Origin: an uncultured Cycloclasticus sp.
Lineage (GTDB): Bacteria; Pseudomonadota; Gammaproteobacteria; Methylococcales; Cycloclasticaceae
NCBI GenBank assembly: GCA_913060865.1
Contig: CAJXTU010000008.1
Location: 46,004 to 110,003 of the forward strand
DNA: 64,000 bases
Direction: 5' to 3'
This document shows positions 8,855 through 18,818 of this stretch, piece by piece (the first letter of the stretch is position 1; the number at the start of each line of letters is the position of its first letter). The position numbers were made by a program, and so were the translations under genes. The notes under the pieces were generated by a model that worked only from the letters and a program-made list of their open reading frames with translations, was not told the origin of the DNA and searched no databases.

Positions 8855-10774
8855 TTAAGGCTCTAATTTATTACGTTCGGTAATGTTTTTTACCAATAAC
8901 GCGATAAAGTCCTCAGGAGTGAAGTTACCCATATTTTTTCCACTTAACGAGCGCACTGCTAATTCATTATTTTCAACTTCTTTATCGCCGGCAACAACAA
9001 GATATGGAATACGCATTAAAGTGTGTTCGCGAATTTTAAAGCCGATCTTCTCATTTCTCAAGTCTAATTTGACTCTGATGCCTTGTTTTTGAAGGATTTT
9101 TGCAATTGAGGCAATATATTCGTCATTTTTGTCCGTAATTGACATTAAAACGACTTGTGTTGGTGCTAACCAAACTGGAAACTTGCCTGCGTATTCTTCA
9201 ATTAAAATACCAATAAATCGCTCAAGCGATCCTAAAATAGCTCTATGAAGCATCACTGGCGATTGCCTTGACCCATCTTCAGCAATAAATTGGGCATCTA
9301 AGCGATCCGGCATTGAGAAATCGACTTGAATTGTTCCGCACTGCCAAACTCGATCTAAACAATCCTTTAACGAAAATTCAATTTTTGGTCCGTAGAACGC
9401 ACCTTCGCCCGGTTGCAGTTGCCAATCTATATTTTTTGCATCCAGCGCATCTTCCAATGCTTTTTCAGACTCATCCCAAACTTCATCTGAGCCCACACGT
9501 TTCTCAGGCCGTGTTGAAAGCTTGATAATAATATCTGTAAAGCCGAAGTCAGCATAAACCTCATATAACAGATCAATAAAGTCTGATACTTCTGACTGAA
9601 TTTGATCTTTTGTACAAAAAATATGCGCATCATCTTGAATAAAGTTACGTAAGCGCATCAAGCCATGTAATGTACCCGATGGCTCATTACGGTGACAGGA
9701 CCCAAACTCAGCCATCCTTAATGGTAAATCACGGTAACTCTTTAACCCTTGGTTATAAATTTGCACGTGACAAGGGCAGTTCATCGGCTTGACGGCATAC
9801 TCGTGATTATCTGAGTCGACCGTAAACATATCATCACGGAACTTTTCCCAATGACCCGACTTTTCCCATAAGGATTTATCAACTAATTGTGGTGTCCGAA
9901 CTTCGATGTAATTATTTTCTTGTAATTTCGAGCGAATATATTGCTCAATAGTCCGGTAAATACTTAAACCCGCATCGTGCCAAAAAATCATCCCCGGCGC
10001 TTCTTCTTGGATGTGGAACAAATCTAATGATTTAGATATTTTCCTATGATCACGCTTTTCAGCTTCTTCTATTCTATGTAGGTATTTCTTTAGTGCTTTT
10101 TTATCACCCCAAGCGGTACCGTAGATTCGTTGAAGCATTTCATTATCAGAATTACCACGCCAGTATGCACCAGCCAACTTTGTTAATTTAAATGCTTTTA
10201 AGCTACCCGTATGCGGAACATGTGGTCCTCTACACAAATCGGTGAAGTCACCTTGCTTATATAATGACAACACTTCATCTTGCGGAATGCTTTCAATAAT
10301 TTGCGCTTTATACTCTTCGTTTTTACCTCTGAAGAACTCAACCGCATCATCACGTGATAGCTCAAGACGCTCAACGGGTATAGATTGCTCTGCCAGTTCT
10401 GACATTTTCTTTTCTATTTTCTCAAGATCATCCGGCGTAAAAGAACGCTCAAAAGCAAAATCATAGAAGAAACCATTGTCGATAACTGGGCCAATCGTTA
10501 CTTGCGCGCTAGGAAATAGTTGCTTTACCGCTTGCGCTAACAAGTGAGCCGTTGAGTGACGAATAACATCAACACCTTCTTCGTCTCTTGCTGTCACAAT
10601 TGCTAGCGTTGAATCATTTTCTATAACAAAAGACCCATCGACTAGCACATCATTAACTTTACCCGCTAGCGTCGCTTTAGCCAAGCCAGCACCAATATCT
10701 GCCGCAACATCAAGTACGCTAACAGCTTGCGAGAACTCGCGCTGACTTCCATCCGGTAGTGTAATAACTGGCAC
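8855..10774 (-). CDS. thrS: Threonine--tRNA ligase
   Basis: 639 aa, near the 642 of E. coli. Domains are an N-terminal TGS domain (1-61), the editing domain with '[12 protein letters not shown]' and the later '[12 protein letters not shown]', the class II catalytic core ('[12 protein letters not shown]' with the zinc-binding Cys, '[20 protein letters not shown]' for motif 2, '[20 protein letters not shown]' for motif 3), and a C-terminal anticodon-binding domain. It charges tRNA(Thr) and hydrolyses Ser-tRNA(Thr). It lies 27 bases upstream of the infC start, the standard thrS-infC order, so both are likely on one transcript. Confidence 0.98.
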   Translation of the reverse strand: MPVITLPDGSQREFSQAVSVLDVAADIGAGLAKATLAGKVNDVLVDGSFVIENDSTLAIVTARDEEGVDVIRHSTAHLLAQAVKQLFPSAQVTIGPVIDNGFFYDFAFERSFTPDDLEKIEKKMSELAEQSIPVERLELSRDDAVEFFRGKNEEYKAQIIESIPQDEVLSLYKQGDFTDLCRGPHVPHTGSLKAFKLTKLAGAYWRGNSDNEMLQRIYGTAWGDKKALKKYLHRIEEAEKRDHRKISKSLDLFHIQEEAPGMIFWHDAGLSIYRTIEQYIRSKLQENNYIEVRTPQLVDKSLWEKSGHWEKFRDDMFTVDSDNHEYAVKPMNCPCHVQIYNQGLKSYRDLPLRMAEFGSCHRNEPSGTLHGLMRLRNFIQDDAHIFCTKDQIQSEVSDFIDLLYEVYADFGFTDIIIKLSTRPEKRVGSDEVWDESEKALEDALDAKNIDWQLQPGEGAFYGPKIEFSLKDCLDRVWQCGTIQVDFSMPDRLDAQFIAEDGSRQSPVMLHRAILGSLERFIGILIEEYAGKFPVWLAPTQVVLMSITDKNDEYIASIAKILQKQGIRVKLDLRNEKIGFKIREHTLMRIPYLVVAGDKEVENNELAVRSLSGKNMGNFTPEDFIALLVKNITERNKLEP

Positions 10775-10826
10775 GTTAGAACCTTTAGCCTTTAATAAAG
10801 TGAGTAGTAGTTTGGCTTTAGAAAAT

Positions 10827-10903
10827 TGGTAGGCACGAGTGGATTCGAACCACCGACCTCATCCATGTCAAGGATGCGCTCTAACCAACTGAGCTACGCG
10901 CCT
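10827..10903 (-). tRNA. tRNA-Val (anticodon GAC)
   Basis: The minus strand gives a 77-base cloverleaf with encoded CCA. The acceptor pairs AGGCGCG with CGTGCCT (one G-U), the discriminator is A, the D-arm starts TAGCTCAGTTGG, the anticodon stem CATCC/GGATG carries loop TTGACAT (anticodon GAC), and the T-arm is GGTGGTTCGAATCCACT. It lies between uvrB and thrS, reading with thrS. Confidence 0.97.
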
Positions 10904-10987
10904 TCAAGTCAATTATCTAAAGAAGCCGCGTATTCTACTTAAAGTTACCTCGTTAGTGAAGCGGTCAACCACTTTAATTTGCTTAAT

Positions 10988-12988
10988 CTAACCCCCCAAC
11001 ACAATCTGGTTCTGCAATCTATTGACTTCATCTCGCACTTTTGCCGCCTCCTCAAATTCTAAATCTTTTGAATGCTGATACATTTTTGCTTCTAACTGGG
11101 TCACCTTTTTTGCCATTTGTGCTGGCGTCATCGCTTGATACTTTACTGCTTCTTCAGCCACGCTCTTCATCACGTCACGCTCCGTACGCTTTACCCCTTC
11201 CATCACATCGGTGACTTTTTTAATGATACCTTTAGGCGTGATGCCATGCTGTTTATTAAACGCCTCCTGTGTTGCTCGGCGGCGGCTCGTTTCATCCATC
11301 GCTCTTTGCATTGAGCCGGTTATTTTATCTGCGTATAAAATCGCCATGCCTTTTACATTACGAGCTGCTCGTCCCATCGTTTGTATCATCGAGACCTCTG
11401 AGCGCAGAAAGCCTTCTTTATCAGCATCCAAAATGGCGACTAATGAAACCTCCGGAATATCTAAACCCTCACGTAATAGGTTGATACCGATCAACACATC
11501 AAAAACACCCAACCGTAAGTCACGAATAATTTCCACTCGCTCCACGGTTTGAATATCTGAATGCAAGTAGCGAACTTTAATGCCATATTCCATTAGGTAA
11601 TCGGTTAAATCTTCAGACATACGCTTGGTTAGCGTTGTGACTAAAACTCGCTCCTCAAGTTTTACACGCTTATTAATTTCAGATAATAAATCATCCACCT
11701 GCGTTGTTGCGGGTCGCACTTCAATAATAGGGTCTAACAACCCCGTTGGCCGTACTACCTGCTCAACCACGGCCCCTGAGCGCTCGGTTTCGTACTGGGC
11801 GGGTGTGGCTGAAATATAAACAGTCTGCGGCGCCTTTGCCTCAAATTCTTCAAAACGCATCGGTCGATTATCTAGTGCCGACGGTAACCTAAAACCATAC
11901 TCTACCAATGTTTCCTTTCTTGAACGGTCGCCTTTATACATTGCCCCTACTTGCGGCACGGTCACATGCGATTCATCAATAAATAGCAACGCGTTATCTG
12001 GTAAATAATCAAATAACGTAGGTGGTGCATCACCAGGATTCCTGCCCGATAAATAGCGTGAGTAATTTTCAATTCCCGAACAATAACCAATTTCACGCAT
12101 CATCTCTAAATCAAACTTCGTACGCTCTTCTAACCTTTGCGCCTCGACTAATTTATTTAATGATCGCAATTGTTCTAACCGAATGGCTAACTCAGACTGT
12201 ATTTTTTCTATCGACTCTAAAATAGTCTCACGCGGGGTAACATAATGAGAAATGGGGAAAATAGTGTAGCGCGGTATGCGCTGAACAATCTCACCCGTCA
12301 ACGGGTCAAACAGCGACAAGCGCTCAATTTCATCATCAAATAATTCCACACGAAGCGCATCTTGGTCGGACTCGGCAGGAAAAATATCGATCACATCCCC
12401 CCTCACCCGGTAGGTCGCTCGAAGCAGCTCAACATCGTTTCGCTTGTACTGCATATCGGTTAATTGGCGAATAATGTCACGCTGGCTCACTTTCTCACCG
12501 CGTGATAAATGCAAAATCATACTAAAATATAGCTCCGGGTCACCTAAACCATATATACAAGAAACACTGGCCACAATAACCGCATCATCACGCTCCATTA
12601 GCGCTTTAGTCGCAGACAAGCGCATTTGTTGAATATGCTCATTTAACGAGGCATCTTTATCAATAAAGGTATCTGAGGCAGGCATATACGCTTCTGGCTG
12701 ATAATAATCGTAATACGACACGAAATATTCAACCGCGTTATCCGGTAAGAATTCTTTAAGTTCACCATAAAGTTGCGCTGCGAGCGTTTTATTGTGCACC
12801 AATACTAATGCGGGCCGCTGTAGCTCCGCGATGGTATGCACCATCGTAAAGGTTTTGCCTGATCCGGTTACCCCCAATAAAGTTTGATGCGCTTCTCCAT
12901 GCTCAATCCCATCAACCAATGCTTTTATTGCCTTCGGCTGATCGCCGGCAGGCTGGAAAGGTGAGTGAATTTCGAATTTTTTATTCAT
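10988..12988 (-). CDS. uvrB: UvrABC system protein B
   Basis: The damage-verification helicase of nucleotide excision repair. It is loaded by UvrA and recruits UvrC. Visible motifs are Walker A '[10 protein letters not shown]', the beta-hairpin '[12 protein letters not shown]', motif II 'LLFIDESH', '[11 protein letters not shown]', and a C-terminal UVR domain ('[19 protein letters not shown]') that contacts UvrC. The start is placed at ATG 12988, giving [17 protein letters not shown] in register with E. coli UvrB; an in-frame ATG at 13012 adds eight residues and neither has a clear ribosome site. I saw no convincing LexA box upstream. Confidence 0.97.
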   Translation of the reverse strand: MNKKFEIHSPFQPAGDQPKAIKALVDGIEHGEAHQTLLGVTGSGKTFTMVHTIAELQRPALVLVHNKTLAAQLYGELKEFLPDNAVEYFVSYYDYYQPEAYMPASDTFIDKDASLNEHIQQMRLSATKALMERDDAVIVASVSCIYGLGDPELYFSMILHLSRGEKVSQRDIIRQLTDMQYKRNDVELLRATYRVRGDVIDIFPAESDQDALRVELFDDEIERLSLFDPLTGEIVQRIPRYTIFPISHYVTPRETILESIEKIQSELAIRLEQLRSLNKLVEAQRLEERTKFDLEMMREIGYCSGIENYSRYLSGRNPGDAPPTLFDYLPDNALLFIDESHVTVPQVGAMYKGDRSRKETLVEYGFRLPSALDNRPMRFEEFEAKAPQTVYISATPAQYETERSGAVVEQVVRPTGLLDPIIEVRPATTQVDDLLSEINKRVKLEERVLVTTLTKRMSEDLTDYLMEYGIKVRYLHSDIQTVERVEIIRDLRLGVFDVLIGINLLREGLDIPEVSLVAILDADKEGFLRSEVSMIQTMGRAARNVKGMAILYADKITGSMQRAMDETSRRRATQEAFNKQHGITPKGIIKKVTDVMEGVKRTERDVMKSVAEEAVKYQAMTPAQMAKKVTQLEAKMYQHSKDLEFEEAAKVRDEVNRLQNQIVLGG

Positions 12989-13133
12989 AGGGATTATCTG
13001 TGAACGCAGCATCTAGTAGAATACTGATTTTAGGGGACGTAATAATATTTTAGGAATACGTAATATTGAATTTTATTCTAAAAAGACTTCCAACGCCCCA
13101 TTAAGCTGAATCTTATTGATAGAGACTATAATT

Positions 13134-14324
13134 ATGAGCATTAAACTGTCACAACGCGTTCAACGCATAAAACCATCTCCAACGTTAGCGGTTACTGCAA
13201 GAGCCGCTTCCTTACGTGCCGCCGGGCAAGATATTATTGGGCTAGGCGCAGGTGAACCGGATTTTGATACGCCAGAGCACATCAAACAAGCCGCTAGAGA
13301 TGCTATTAATGCGGGTAAAACTAAATATACGGCAGTTGATGGTACCGTTGAACTTAAAAACGCCATTATTGAAAAATTCAAACGTGACAACGGCCTTAAT
13401 TATCAAGCAGATCAAGTGCTCGTCTCTTGCGGCGGCAAACAAAGCTTTTTCAACTTAGCTCAAGCCTTATTAGATGATGGCGATGAAGTTATTATTCCTG
13501 CGCCGTACTGGGTGTCTTATCCAGACATGAGCTTATTAGCCGGCGGCGTGCCCGTCATCGTACACGCTGGTCAAGATCAAGCCTTTAAAATCACGCCCGA
13601 ACAGCTTGAAGCTGCCATCACCGAAAAAACTAAACTTGTTGTTATCAACAGCCCTTCAAACCCAAGCGGCAAAGCCTACACTAAGGCTGAGTTAGCTGCA
13701 CTCGGTGCGGTACTCATTAAGTACCCGAACATTTTAGTCGCCACTGATGACATGTACGAGCACATCCTTTGGTGTGACGAACCTTTCAGCAACATCGTCA
13801 TGGCTTGCCCTGAACTTTACAATCAAACCATCGTCCTCAATGGCGTTTCAAAAGCATACTCCATGACAGGCTGGCGCATCGGCTACGCGGCAGGCCCTAC
13901 CGATTTGATTAAAGCGATGAAAAAAATTCAATCGCAAAGCACATCAAACCCAACCTCCATTTCTCAATATGCCGCACAAGCTGCACTAGAAGGTGATCAG
14001 TCGTGCATTAGTGAAATGTTAGTGGCTTTTAAAGAACGCCATGACTATGTTGTAGAGCAGCTGAATCTCATTAACGGCATTAGCTGTATTTCATCCGACG
14101 GCACGTTCTATTGTTTCCCTGATTTCAACGCCATTCTTAATCGCCTGGACAATATCGACAACGACGTTGATTTAGCCGAATACATTCTAGAAAAAGCAGG
14201 CGTTGCACTTGTACCCGGTTCAGCCTTTGGTCTTGATGGACACATGCGCATATCCATCGCCACCAGCATGGAGAACTTAGTTAACGCTATGGATCGAATA
14301 GCCAAGTTACTTAACGACAATTAA
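13134..14324 (+). CDS. Class I pyridoxal-phosphate aminotransferase, aspartate aminotransferase type
   Basis: 396 aa. It matches the subgroup I-beta aspartate/prephenate aminotransferases: 'LGAGEPDFDTPEHIKQAA' near the N-terminus, 'VINSPSNPSGKAYTKAELAA' (Asn contacting PLP), 'VATDDMYEHI', the PLP lysine in 'VLNGVSKAYSMTGWRIGYAAG', and 'GHMRISIATSMENL' with the carboxylate-binding Arg. It interconverts aspartate and oxaloacetate with glutamate/2-oxoglutarate; some members also act on prephenate, which cannot be told from sequence alone. The start is ATG 13134 with AGAG nine bases upstream; an in-frame TTG at 13116 is less likely. It is divergent from uvrB. Confidence 0.92.
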   Translation: MSIKLSQRVQRIKPSPTLAVTARAASLRAAGQDIIGLGAGEPDFDTPEHIKQAARDAINAGKTKYTAVDGTVELKNAIIEKFKRDNGLNYQADQVLVSCGGKQSFFNLAQALLDDGDEVIIPAPYWVSYPDMSLLAGGVPVIVHAGQDQAFKITPEQLEAAITEKTKLVVINSPSNPSGKAYTKAELAALGAVLIKYPNILVATDDMYEHILWCDEPFSNIVMACPELYNQTIVLNGVSKAYSMTGWRIGYAAGPTDLIKAMKKIQSQSTSNPTSISQYAAQAALEGDQSCISEMLVAFKERHDYVVEQLNLINGISCISSDGTFYCFPDFNAILNRLDNIDNDVDLAEYILEKAGVALVPGSAFGLDGHMRISIATSMENLVNAMDRIAKLLNDN

Positions 14325-14393
14325 ATACGCTTTAAAGCTTATTAGCTATTGACCAAAACAGTCGCGTTTCGTAAGATACGCGACCTGAACAAT

Positions 14394-14469
14394 TCCTCTG
14401 TAGCTCAGTTGGTAGAGCAAATGACTGTTAATCATTGGGTCACTGGTTCGAGTCCAGTCGGAGGAGCCA
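14394..14469 (+). tRNA. tRNA-Asn (anticodon GTT)
   Basis: A 76-base cloverleaf with encoded CCA. The acceptor stem TCCTCTG/CGGAGGA has discriminator G, the D-arm is TAGCTCAGTTGGTAGAGCA, the anticodon is GTT on stem ATGAC/ATCAT, and the T-arm is CTGGTTCGAGTCCAG. It marks the left border of the accessory stretch that follows. tRNA-Asn genes are common integration sites, but no repeat of its 3' end was found before 21322. Confidence 0.97.
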
Positions 14470-14477
14470 AATATATC

Positions 14478-14514
14478 AAAGCCTTAGCATCTAAAGACGC
14501 TAGGGCTTTTTTAT
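14478..14514 (+). terminator. Rho-independent terminator after tRNA-Asn
   Basis: AGCCTTAGC and GCTAGGGCT form a 9-bp stem (one G-U) around a 10-base loop, followed directly by TTTTTTATT. It is placed to end the tRNA-Asn transcript. Confidence 0.85.
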
Positions 14515-14529
14515 TGGGGGCTACTCAGG

Positions 14530-14548
14530 GGCTACTTTTAAAGTAGCC
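14530..14548. repeat. 19-base palindrome
   Basis: GGCTACTTT-T-AAAGTAGCC is a perfect inverted repeat just after the tRNA-Asn terminator. It overlaps the second GGGGCTACT copy. GGGGCTACT-type sequence downstream of tRNA genes is often seen near integrase attachment sites; here there is no integrase, so this may be a scar. Confidence 0.5.
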
Positions 14549-14737
14549 TTCCAGCCTAAAAGGAAAAAATAAACCATCAGCATGGCGTAGTTGTGATTTA
14601 GGCAATAGCTGAGTAATTAAGTATATCCCCGAAGGAGACGACCTCCATTAGTCACAAAAACAATTTTCACCTAACTACTAGGCAAATTTCCGCCCTCTTA
14701 TCGACATGCCAGCGTAGCGATCTTTACGTCATACAAA

Positions 14738-14766
14738 TTGAGACAAAAATTAAATTATCCTATTAA
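14738..14766 (+). promoter_or_regulatory. Possible sigma-70 promoter for the KAP NTPase gene
   Basis: TTGAGA (14738-14743) and TATTAA (14761-14766) are 17 bases apart, about 70 bases before the ATG at 14835. The match is moderate. Confidence 0.3.
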
Positions 14767-14834
14767 TAAGGTTGTATAAACTTTAGGAGTCAATATAGTA
14801 ATTTGGAGTCAATTAACTTTTCGGCACATCTCCT

Positions 14835-16160
14835 ATGAAACTATCCCCAGCACCAATAACAATAAAAGAGAATGAAGGCTTTGCTAAAAATGATATTTTT
14901 AAGAGGGAGCTTTTCGCAAAGAGCCTAACTAACATCATTAAAAATTGTGATGATGAATTAGTAATAGCTATCGATGCGCCGTGGGGTAGTGGTAAGACCA
15001 CCTTCGTGAAGATGTGGCGAGGAATGTTGAAAAGTGATGAGTATAAGATAGAAAGTATTTATTTCGATGCTTATAGAAATGATTTCTTAGATGATCCTTT
15101 TCTTGCACTTGTAGGTGAGATTTATCAATTATTAGATAAAACGAATCCTGCAACTAAGAAATTTAAAGCACAAGCGATAGCTACATTAAAAGTTATTAGC
15201 AAGGTTGCTGTGAATGTTGGACTCAGAGCCGTGTCTGCTGGGGTCGTAGATGGTACTGCTCTTGAAGGAGCCGGCGTTGGGAGCGAAGCTGTAACCGTAG
15301 CCGACAAGTACCTTGAAAGCCGCATAGATTCTGTAGAGGCGGATAAAAAATTAATTACTGACTTCCATAACACTTTAACTAAGGCTGTTGAAAAAATGGC
15401 TGATGGTAAAAAATTGATCTTTATTATTGATGAATTAGACAGATGCAAACCATCTTTTGCTTTAGATCTATTAGAAAAAATTAAACATATATTCTCCACG
15501 CCAAATATAGTGTTTGTACTGGTTATGAATCGTAAACAAATAAATGAAATTATAAAATTAAGATATGGCCAAAAGGCAGAGCCAACTCTTTACCTACAGA
15601 AATTCATACACCTTTGGGCAGGGCTGCCCCAGACGCTAGACAGATTTTCTAGCAACAGAAAAATATATTTAAATGACTGTTTATGGAGAATGGGGTTTAA
15701 ACAAAATGAAAGCACCAATAATTCTGCCATTCAGTCATTCGAAGAATTAATAGAATATTACTCGCTTACTTTGAGGGATATCGAAAGAAGCTTGACTAAT
15801 TTTTCAATATTGGTGAACTTAGGGTATAACCACCATCATGGTTACGCCCTAATTGCACCTTATCTTTCGATAATAAAAGTTCTTTATCCTCAAATAATTA
15901 AAAGTTTAGCTGTTGAAAAAATTAGCTATGAAGAATTACTAGATGATACAAAGCTTCATGACTTAATTGACCGATATTCAGAATGCTGGGAACCAGAAGG
16001 ACACGAATTGCGATGGCTATTAAAGTACTATTTAATAACTGATAATGAAGAGTTTGCCGCATTTATTGAGCAATCTAAACAAATGTCAATTAGGGATAGA
16101 AGACCAGCAAACATCGTTAAAAATATGTGTACAGCATTGGAAACTTTTCTTGAAGGGTAA
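14835..16160 (+). CDS. KAP-family P-loop NTPase
   Basis: 441 aa. Walker A is 'APWGSGKTT' (about 48-56), followed by the family-typical 'YFDAYRNDFLDDPFLALVGE'. Walker B is 'KLIFIIDELDRCKPSFALDLL' written here as 'LIFIIDELDRC' (about 194-204), and then 'IVFVLVMNRKQI'. Between the two Walker motifs lies a weakly hydrophobic stretch (about 115-150), where other KAP proteins carry membrane helices. KAP NTPases are STAND-related ATPases; some bacterial members, such as PifA of the F plasmid, cause abortive phage exclusion. Substrate and role here are not known. It is the first of three same-strand genes in the stretch after tRNA-Asn, which makes a defence role plausible but unproven. Confidence 0.85.
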   Translation: MKLSPAPITIKENEGFAKNDIFKRELFAKSLTNIIKNCDDELVIAIDAPWGSGKTTFVKMWRGMLKSDEYKIESIYFDAYRNDFLDDPFLALVGEIYQLLDKTNPATKKFKAQAIATLKVISKVAVNVGLRAVSAGVVDGTALEGAGVGSEAVTVADKYLESRIDSVEADKKLITDFHNTLTKAVEKMADGKKLIFIIDELDRCKPSFALDLLEKIKHIFSTPNIVFVLVMNRKQINEIIKLRYGQKAEPTLYLQKFIHLWAGLPQTLDRFSSNRKIYLNDCLWRMGFKQNESTNNSAIQSFEELIEYYSLTLRDIERSLTNFSILVNLGYNHHHGYALIAPYLSIIKVLYPQIIKSLAVEKISYEELLDDTKLHDLIDRYSECWEPEGHELRWLLKYYLITDNEEFAAFIEQSKQMSIRDRRPANIVKNMCTALETFLEG

Positions 16161-16230
16161 TTACTAAATGTTTATGCAAATTCTCAGAAATGAAGGGCTT
16201 TAACCACCTCCCCCAGCAACATTAGTGAAA

Positions 16231-17082
16231 ATGAAATTTGCAAACAAAAACTGGCTCTACAGTTTCTCAGAAATACCAGCTACATTAAACGAAGCTTCTT
16301 GTGAGAAAGTCGCCAATAGATTACATGCAAGATACTCAAAATTAGCTAAAAACTGGTCAGCCGAATTAAACACAGAATGGTTATGTAGATCCTATTTAGC
16401 AGCTAAGTTGATCATGCAAGCCACCTTAACAGTTAACTCAATGGAGTACGCGAAGTCAAAAAACCTTCGCGTTACCGTACCATACCTAAGATACAACTCA
16501 ATACTTTCTCTTACACGTGCCTTAATCCTTACCCTGCCAGAACATGATTGGAAAGAAGGGGGATTATTAGAAATTGGCCACACGAGAGCCATTGAACAAG
16601 CTGCCGACTATATTTCAAAGTTTGACAGAAACGTATCAGAAATATTTTTAGACAACGCACTAATCATGAAAGCATCACGCGAGCTTATTTCATATAGAGC
16701 ACCTTCATCTGGTGATAATATGCTGACTGATATAGAAAGCTTTCTTTCATTATCATCACTCATAGCAGAACTATGCCAATTCAATTCTGAGCTCCTAGAA
16801 GCCTCAATTACAAAACATGCTGAACGGAGTGCTTTTAGCCTAAAAATAGACAGTCTATCGAAACTTTCAAACATCGAAGTTGGAGACCAAGTCATAGGCG
16901 ACCCAGAAGATGCTTATCGATTAGGTTATTTCGCGAGAAAGCATCCCGGAATGACAAATATTTATTCTATGATGCGTGAGGGACATGTTGATGACTACTT
17001 TGGTGCGTGGTGTAGCGAAACTGAAAACCTTGGCGACTTCGACCCAGATGAAGAGAAAAATATTATTTTTGATATCCCTTAA
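16231..17082 (+). CDS. Protein of unknown function, partner of the KAP gene
   Basis: About 283 aa, with no family recognised. It is largely alpha-helical by composition, with several Trp, Tyr and Arg residues in the first 60 positions and a strongly acidic tail ('DFDPDEEKNIIFDIP'). No signal peptide, membrane span or catalytic motif is visible. The start is either GTG 16225 or ATG 16231, and neither has a clear ribosome site. It follows the KAP NTPase by about 65 bases on the same strand and precedes a GNAT gene. The KAP gene and this one may form a two-part system in which this protein senses or carries out the response; that is only inference from adjacency. Confidence 0.75.
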   Translation: MKFANKNWLYSFSEIPATLNEASCEKVANRLHARYSKLAKNWSAELNTEWLCRSYLAAKLIMQATLTVNSMEYAKSKNLRVTVPYLRYNSILSLTRALILTLPEHDWKEGGLLEIGHTRAIEQAADYISKFDRNVSEIFLDNALIMKASRELISYRAPSSGDNMLTDIESFLSLSSLIAELCQFNSELLEASITKHAERSAFSLKIDSLSKLSNIEVGDQVIGDPEDAYRLGYFARKHPGMTNIYSMMREGHVDDYFGAWCSETENLGDFDPDEEKNIIFDIP

Positions 17083-17157
17083 AACTGTATACCGTCACGT
17101 AAAGCAACACGCCAATTCATCGAGTCACCTCTTAAACAACATGCCAAGAATATTAAT

Positions 17158-17532
17158 ATGAAACAAAAGGGTATCAGGTTCGAAGCGCCAAAAAACTTTG
17201 ACGATTGTATTAAAATCATAGCATTTCAAAACAATACCTACGTCGGTTATGCAAATCTAACCAGAAGCAACAACACTGCAACCCTGGCCGATATCTATAT
17301 AACCAACCACTCAAAAACCATTTTAAAGATTTTCAAGGTACGCCAAAGCTTTAGAAATCAAGGAATAGGCACACAGTTGCTAAATCACGTCTTGAGCTAT
17401 TGCAAATCCCAAGGCATTACAAAAATAGAAGGTGTCGCTAAAGGCAACTTAGAAGAATTAAAAACATGGTACGGAAAACATGGGTTCACTATTCACGACA
17501 ACAACAACATTTCCCAAGAAATACGTCAGTAA
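17158..17532 (+). CDS. GNAT-family N-acetyltransferase
   Basis: 124 aa, a compact single GNAT domain. The acetyl-CoA pyrophosphate-binding motif A appears as 'VRQSFRNQGIGTQLLNHVL' (R/QxxGxG/A form 'RNQGIG'), preceded by the beta-strand 'TLADIYITNHS' and followed by 'ITKIEGVAKGNLEELKTWY' and 'YGKHGFTIHD', the usual C-terminal strand pair. The substrate cannot be told. It lies 75 bases after the unknown KAP neighbour on the same strand and is the last plus-strand gene of the accessory stretch. Some GNATs are toxins acetylating aminoacyl-tRNA, but no DUF1778 antitoxin is next to it. Confidence 0.8.
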   Translation: MKQKGIRFEAPKNFDDCIKIIAFQNNTYVGYANLTRSNNTATLADIYITNHSKTILKIFKVRQSFRNQGIGTQLLNHVLSYCKSQGITKIEGVAKGNLEELKTWYGKHGFTIHDNNNISQEIRQ

Positions 17533-17596
17533 TTATTAGCGCTTAACCAATTCACCAACATGACACCAAGACTATATAAAAACAAACAACCCTTAG

Positions 17597-18814
17597 TCAC
17601 ATCTCCCGACTATTTATTAGCCACCAAACCAAACAAATTAAAACATACACTCCCGCACCAAATACTCCAAAATAAATAACTTCTGTATATAAATGCAAGG
17701 AATGTGAATTATGAAGCAGAAGAATAGTACCTGCCAATATAGAACCAGCAACTATTAGACTTACAATCATTAAGAACCAACGTTGCGTCCGCTGGCGGCC
17801 AATCAATTGCAAATAGCTTGAATTTAATCTTTCAGCTACGAATTGGTGTTTATTTTTTATATTTGACCACTGCGAGTCTATTTCCATCTGAATAGCTTTC
17901 AATGTGCTCCGCTGGTTGCGAATCAACAGCGACATAAAAACACCGAAAATAATTATACCGAACCAAATAGACATGTTTTTTAAAGAAAGACCTTCAGTCA
18001 TTTGCATTTGACTGCTAACTAGGACTAAAGCGATGGGTACTGCAAGTAGTTGATTCTGTATACCGGAAAAAACTTTATTTAGTTTTAAAGTAAACTCAAA
18101 CTTCTCACTTTCAACTTGCTCTTTAATCTTTTCAAACGAGAACTCTGATACATATAATTGGTAGTTTGCATTAACGCGCTCAAGAAACTCCGTAAAACGT
18201 TTAATTAGACAAGGTAGCGTAAGGCGGTCAATTTCATTATTCTTGAGCATTTCAATAAGAACCCCCTTTATTATCGTTGCCTTCTGCTCTTTATGTATCT
18301 CCGCTCTTACAAAATCCTCAATAAATTTATCCAAGCCCTTCAACTCCACAAGGTCATTCGTGCAATATGCAAGGGATAGCTCTAGCTTTTCTCCTTGGAG
18401 AAATATAGCCTTTGGTATTGAAGGAAGACTATGGTCAGCCAACTCATTTAAGGTAGAAGCAAAGGAAGAAGCATAAAGGTAATTTTCAACCTGCCTTGGA
18501 ATTTCAACCTCCTCTTCATTGAGTAAATAGTCAATATCTGCCAAATAAAATTGACGTGGACTAGCTAGCAATCTCGTCGGAGCTTCAAGAAGGCTAGCCA
18601 TACTCTCCACAAAAAGCGCATCACTTTCAGATGGAAGCTGAAACTTAAGCTGGAAGCACTCATCTACGAAAGAATGTAAAAGGTCATAGCGCTCCAACTT
18701 AGCTTTACATCCTACATATTCGCTCTCAGGGACATTTCCTATTACTTCGCGATCGCTTATCTCTTCATTTTTCATGAGGCGATAAACATTTACAGCAGTC
18801 TCTAATTTATTCAT
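17597..18814 (-). CDS. Four-TM membrane protein with large soluble N-domain
   Basis: About 405 aa from ATG 18814, or 418 aa if the in-frame ATG at 18853 is used. The first 240 residues or so are soluble and helical. Then come two hydrophobic pairs: 'LLAVPIALVLVSSQMQM' with 'MSIWFGIIIFGVFMSLLI', and 'WFLMIVSLIVAGSILAGTIL' with 'VIYFGVFGAGVYVLICLVWW' at the C-terminus. No enzyme motif is recognised. With the shorter start the ATG lies four bases after the TAA of the NdpA-like gene; with the longer start the two overlap by 35 bases. Either way the pair is tightly coupled, suggesting a joint function, perhaps a membrane effector controlled by a DNA-associated partner (inference). Confidence 0.8.
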   Translation of the reverse strand: MNKLETAVNVYRLMKNEEISDREVIGNVPESEYVGCKAKLERYDLLHSFVDECFQLKFQLPSESDALFVESMASLLEAPTRLLASPRQFYLADIDYLLNEEEVEIPRQVENYLYASSFASTLNELADHSLPSIPKAIFLQGEKLELSLAYCTNDLVELKGLDKFIEDFVRAEIHKEQKATIIKGVLIEMLKNNEIDRLTLPCLIKRFTEFLERVNANYQLYVSEFSFEKIKEQVESEKFEFTLKLNKVFSGIQNQLLAVPIALVLVSSQMQMTEGLSLKNMSIWFGIIIFGVFMSLLIRNQRSTLKAIQMEIDSQWSNIKNKHQFVAERLNSSYLQLIGRQRTQRWFLMIVSLIVAGSILAGTILLLHNSHSLHLYTEVIYFGVFGAGVYVLICLVWWLINSREM

Positions 18815-18818
18815 CGCC

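Larger units (their letters stand above)
14515..14834. other. Non-coding left edge of the accessory stretch
   Basis: No gene is seen. It holds two copies of GGGGCTACT (14517-14525 and 14528-14536), the second merging into a perfect 19-base palindrome at 14530-14548. A possible promoter for the next gene (14738-14766) is listed separately. Confidence 0.5.

Noticed and set aside
12989..13133. LexA (SOS) box upstream of uvrB
   Set aside because: No CTG-N10-CAG site of good quality is seen between uvrB and the aminotransferase gene.
14349..14546. A frame spanning tRNA-Asn and its terminator
   Set aside because: It reads through a clear tRNA and hairpin, so it is not a protein gene.
16080..16110. 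'MSIRDR' in the KAP protein, similar to adapter-derived peptides
   Set aside because: The nucleotides there do not match the Nextera mosaic end, and the KAP frame continues normally on both sides.
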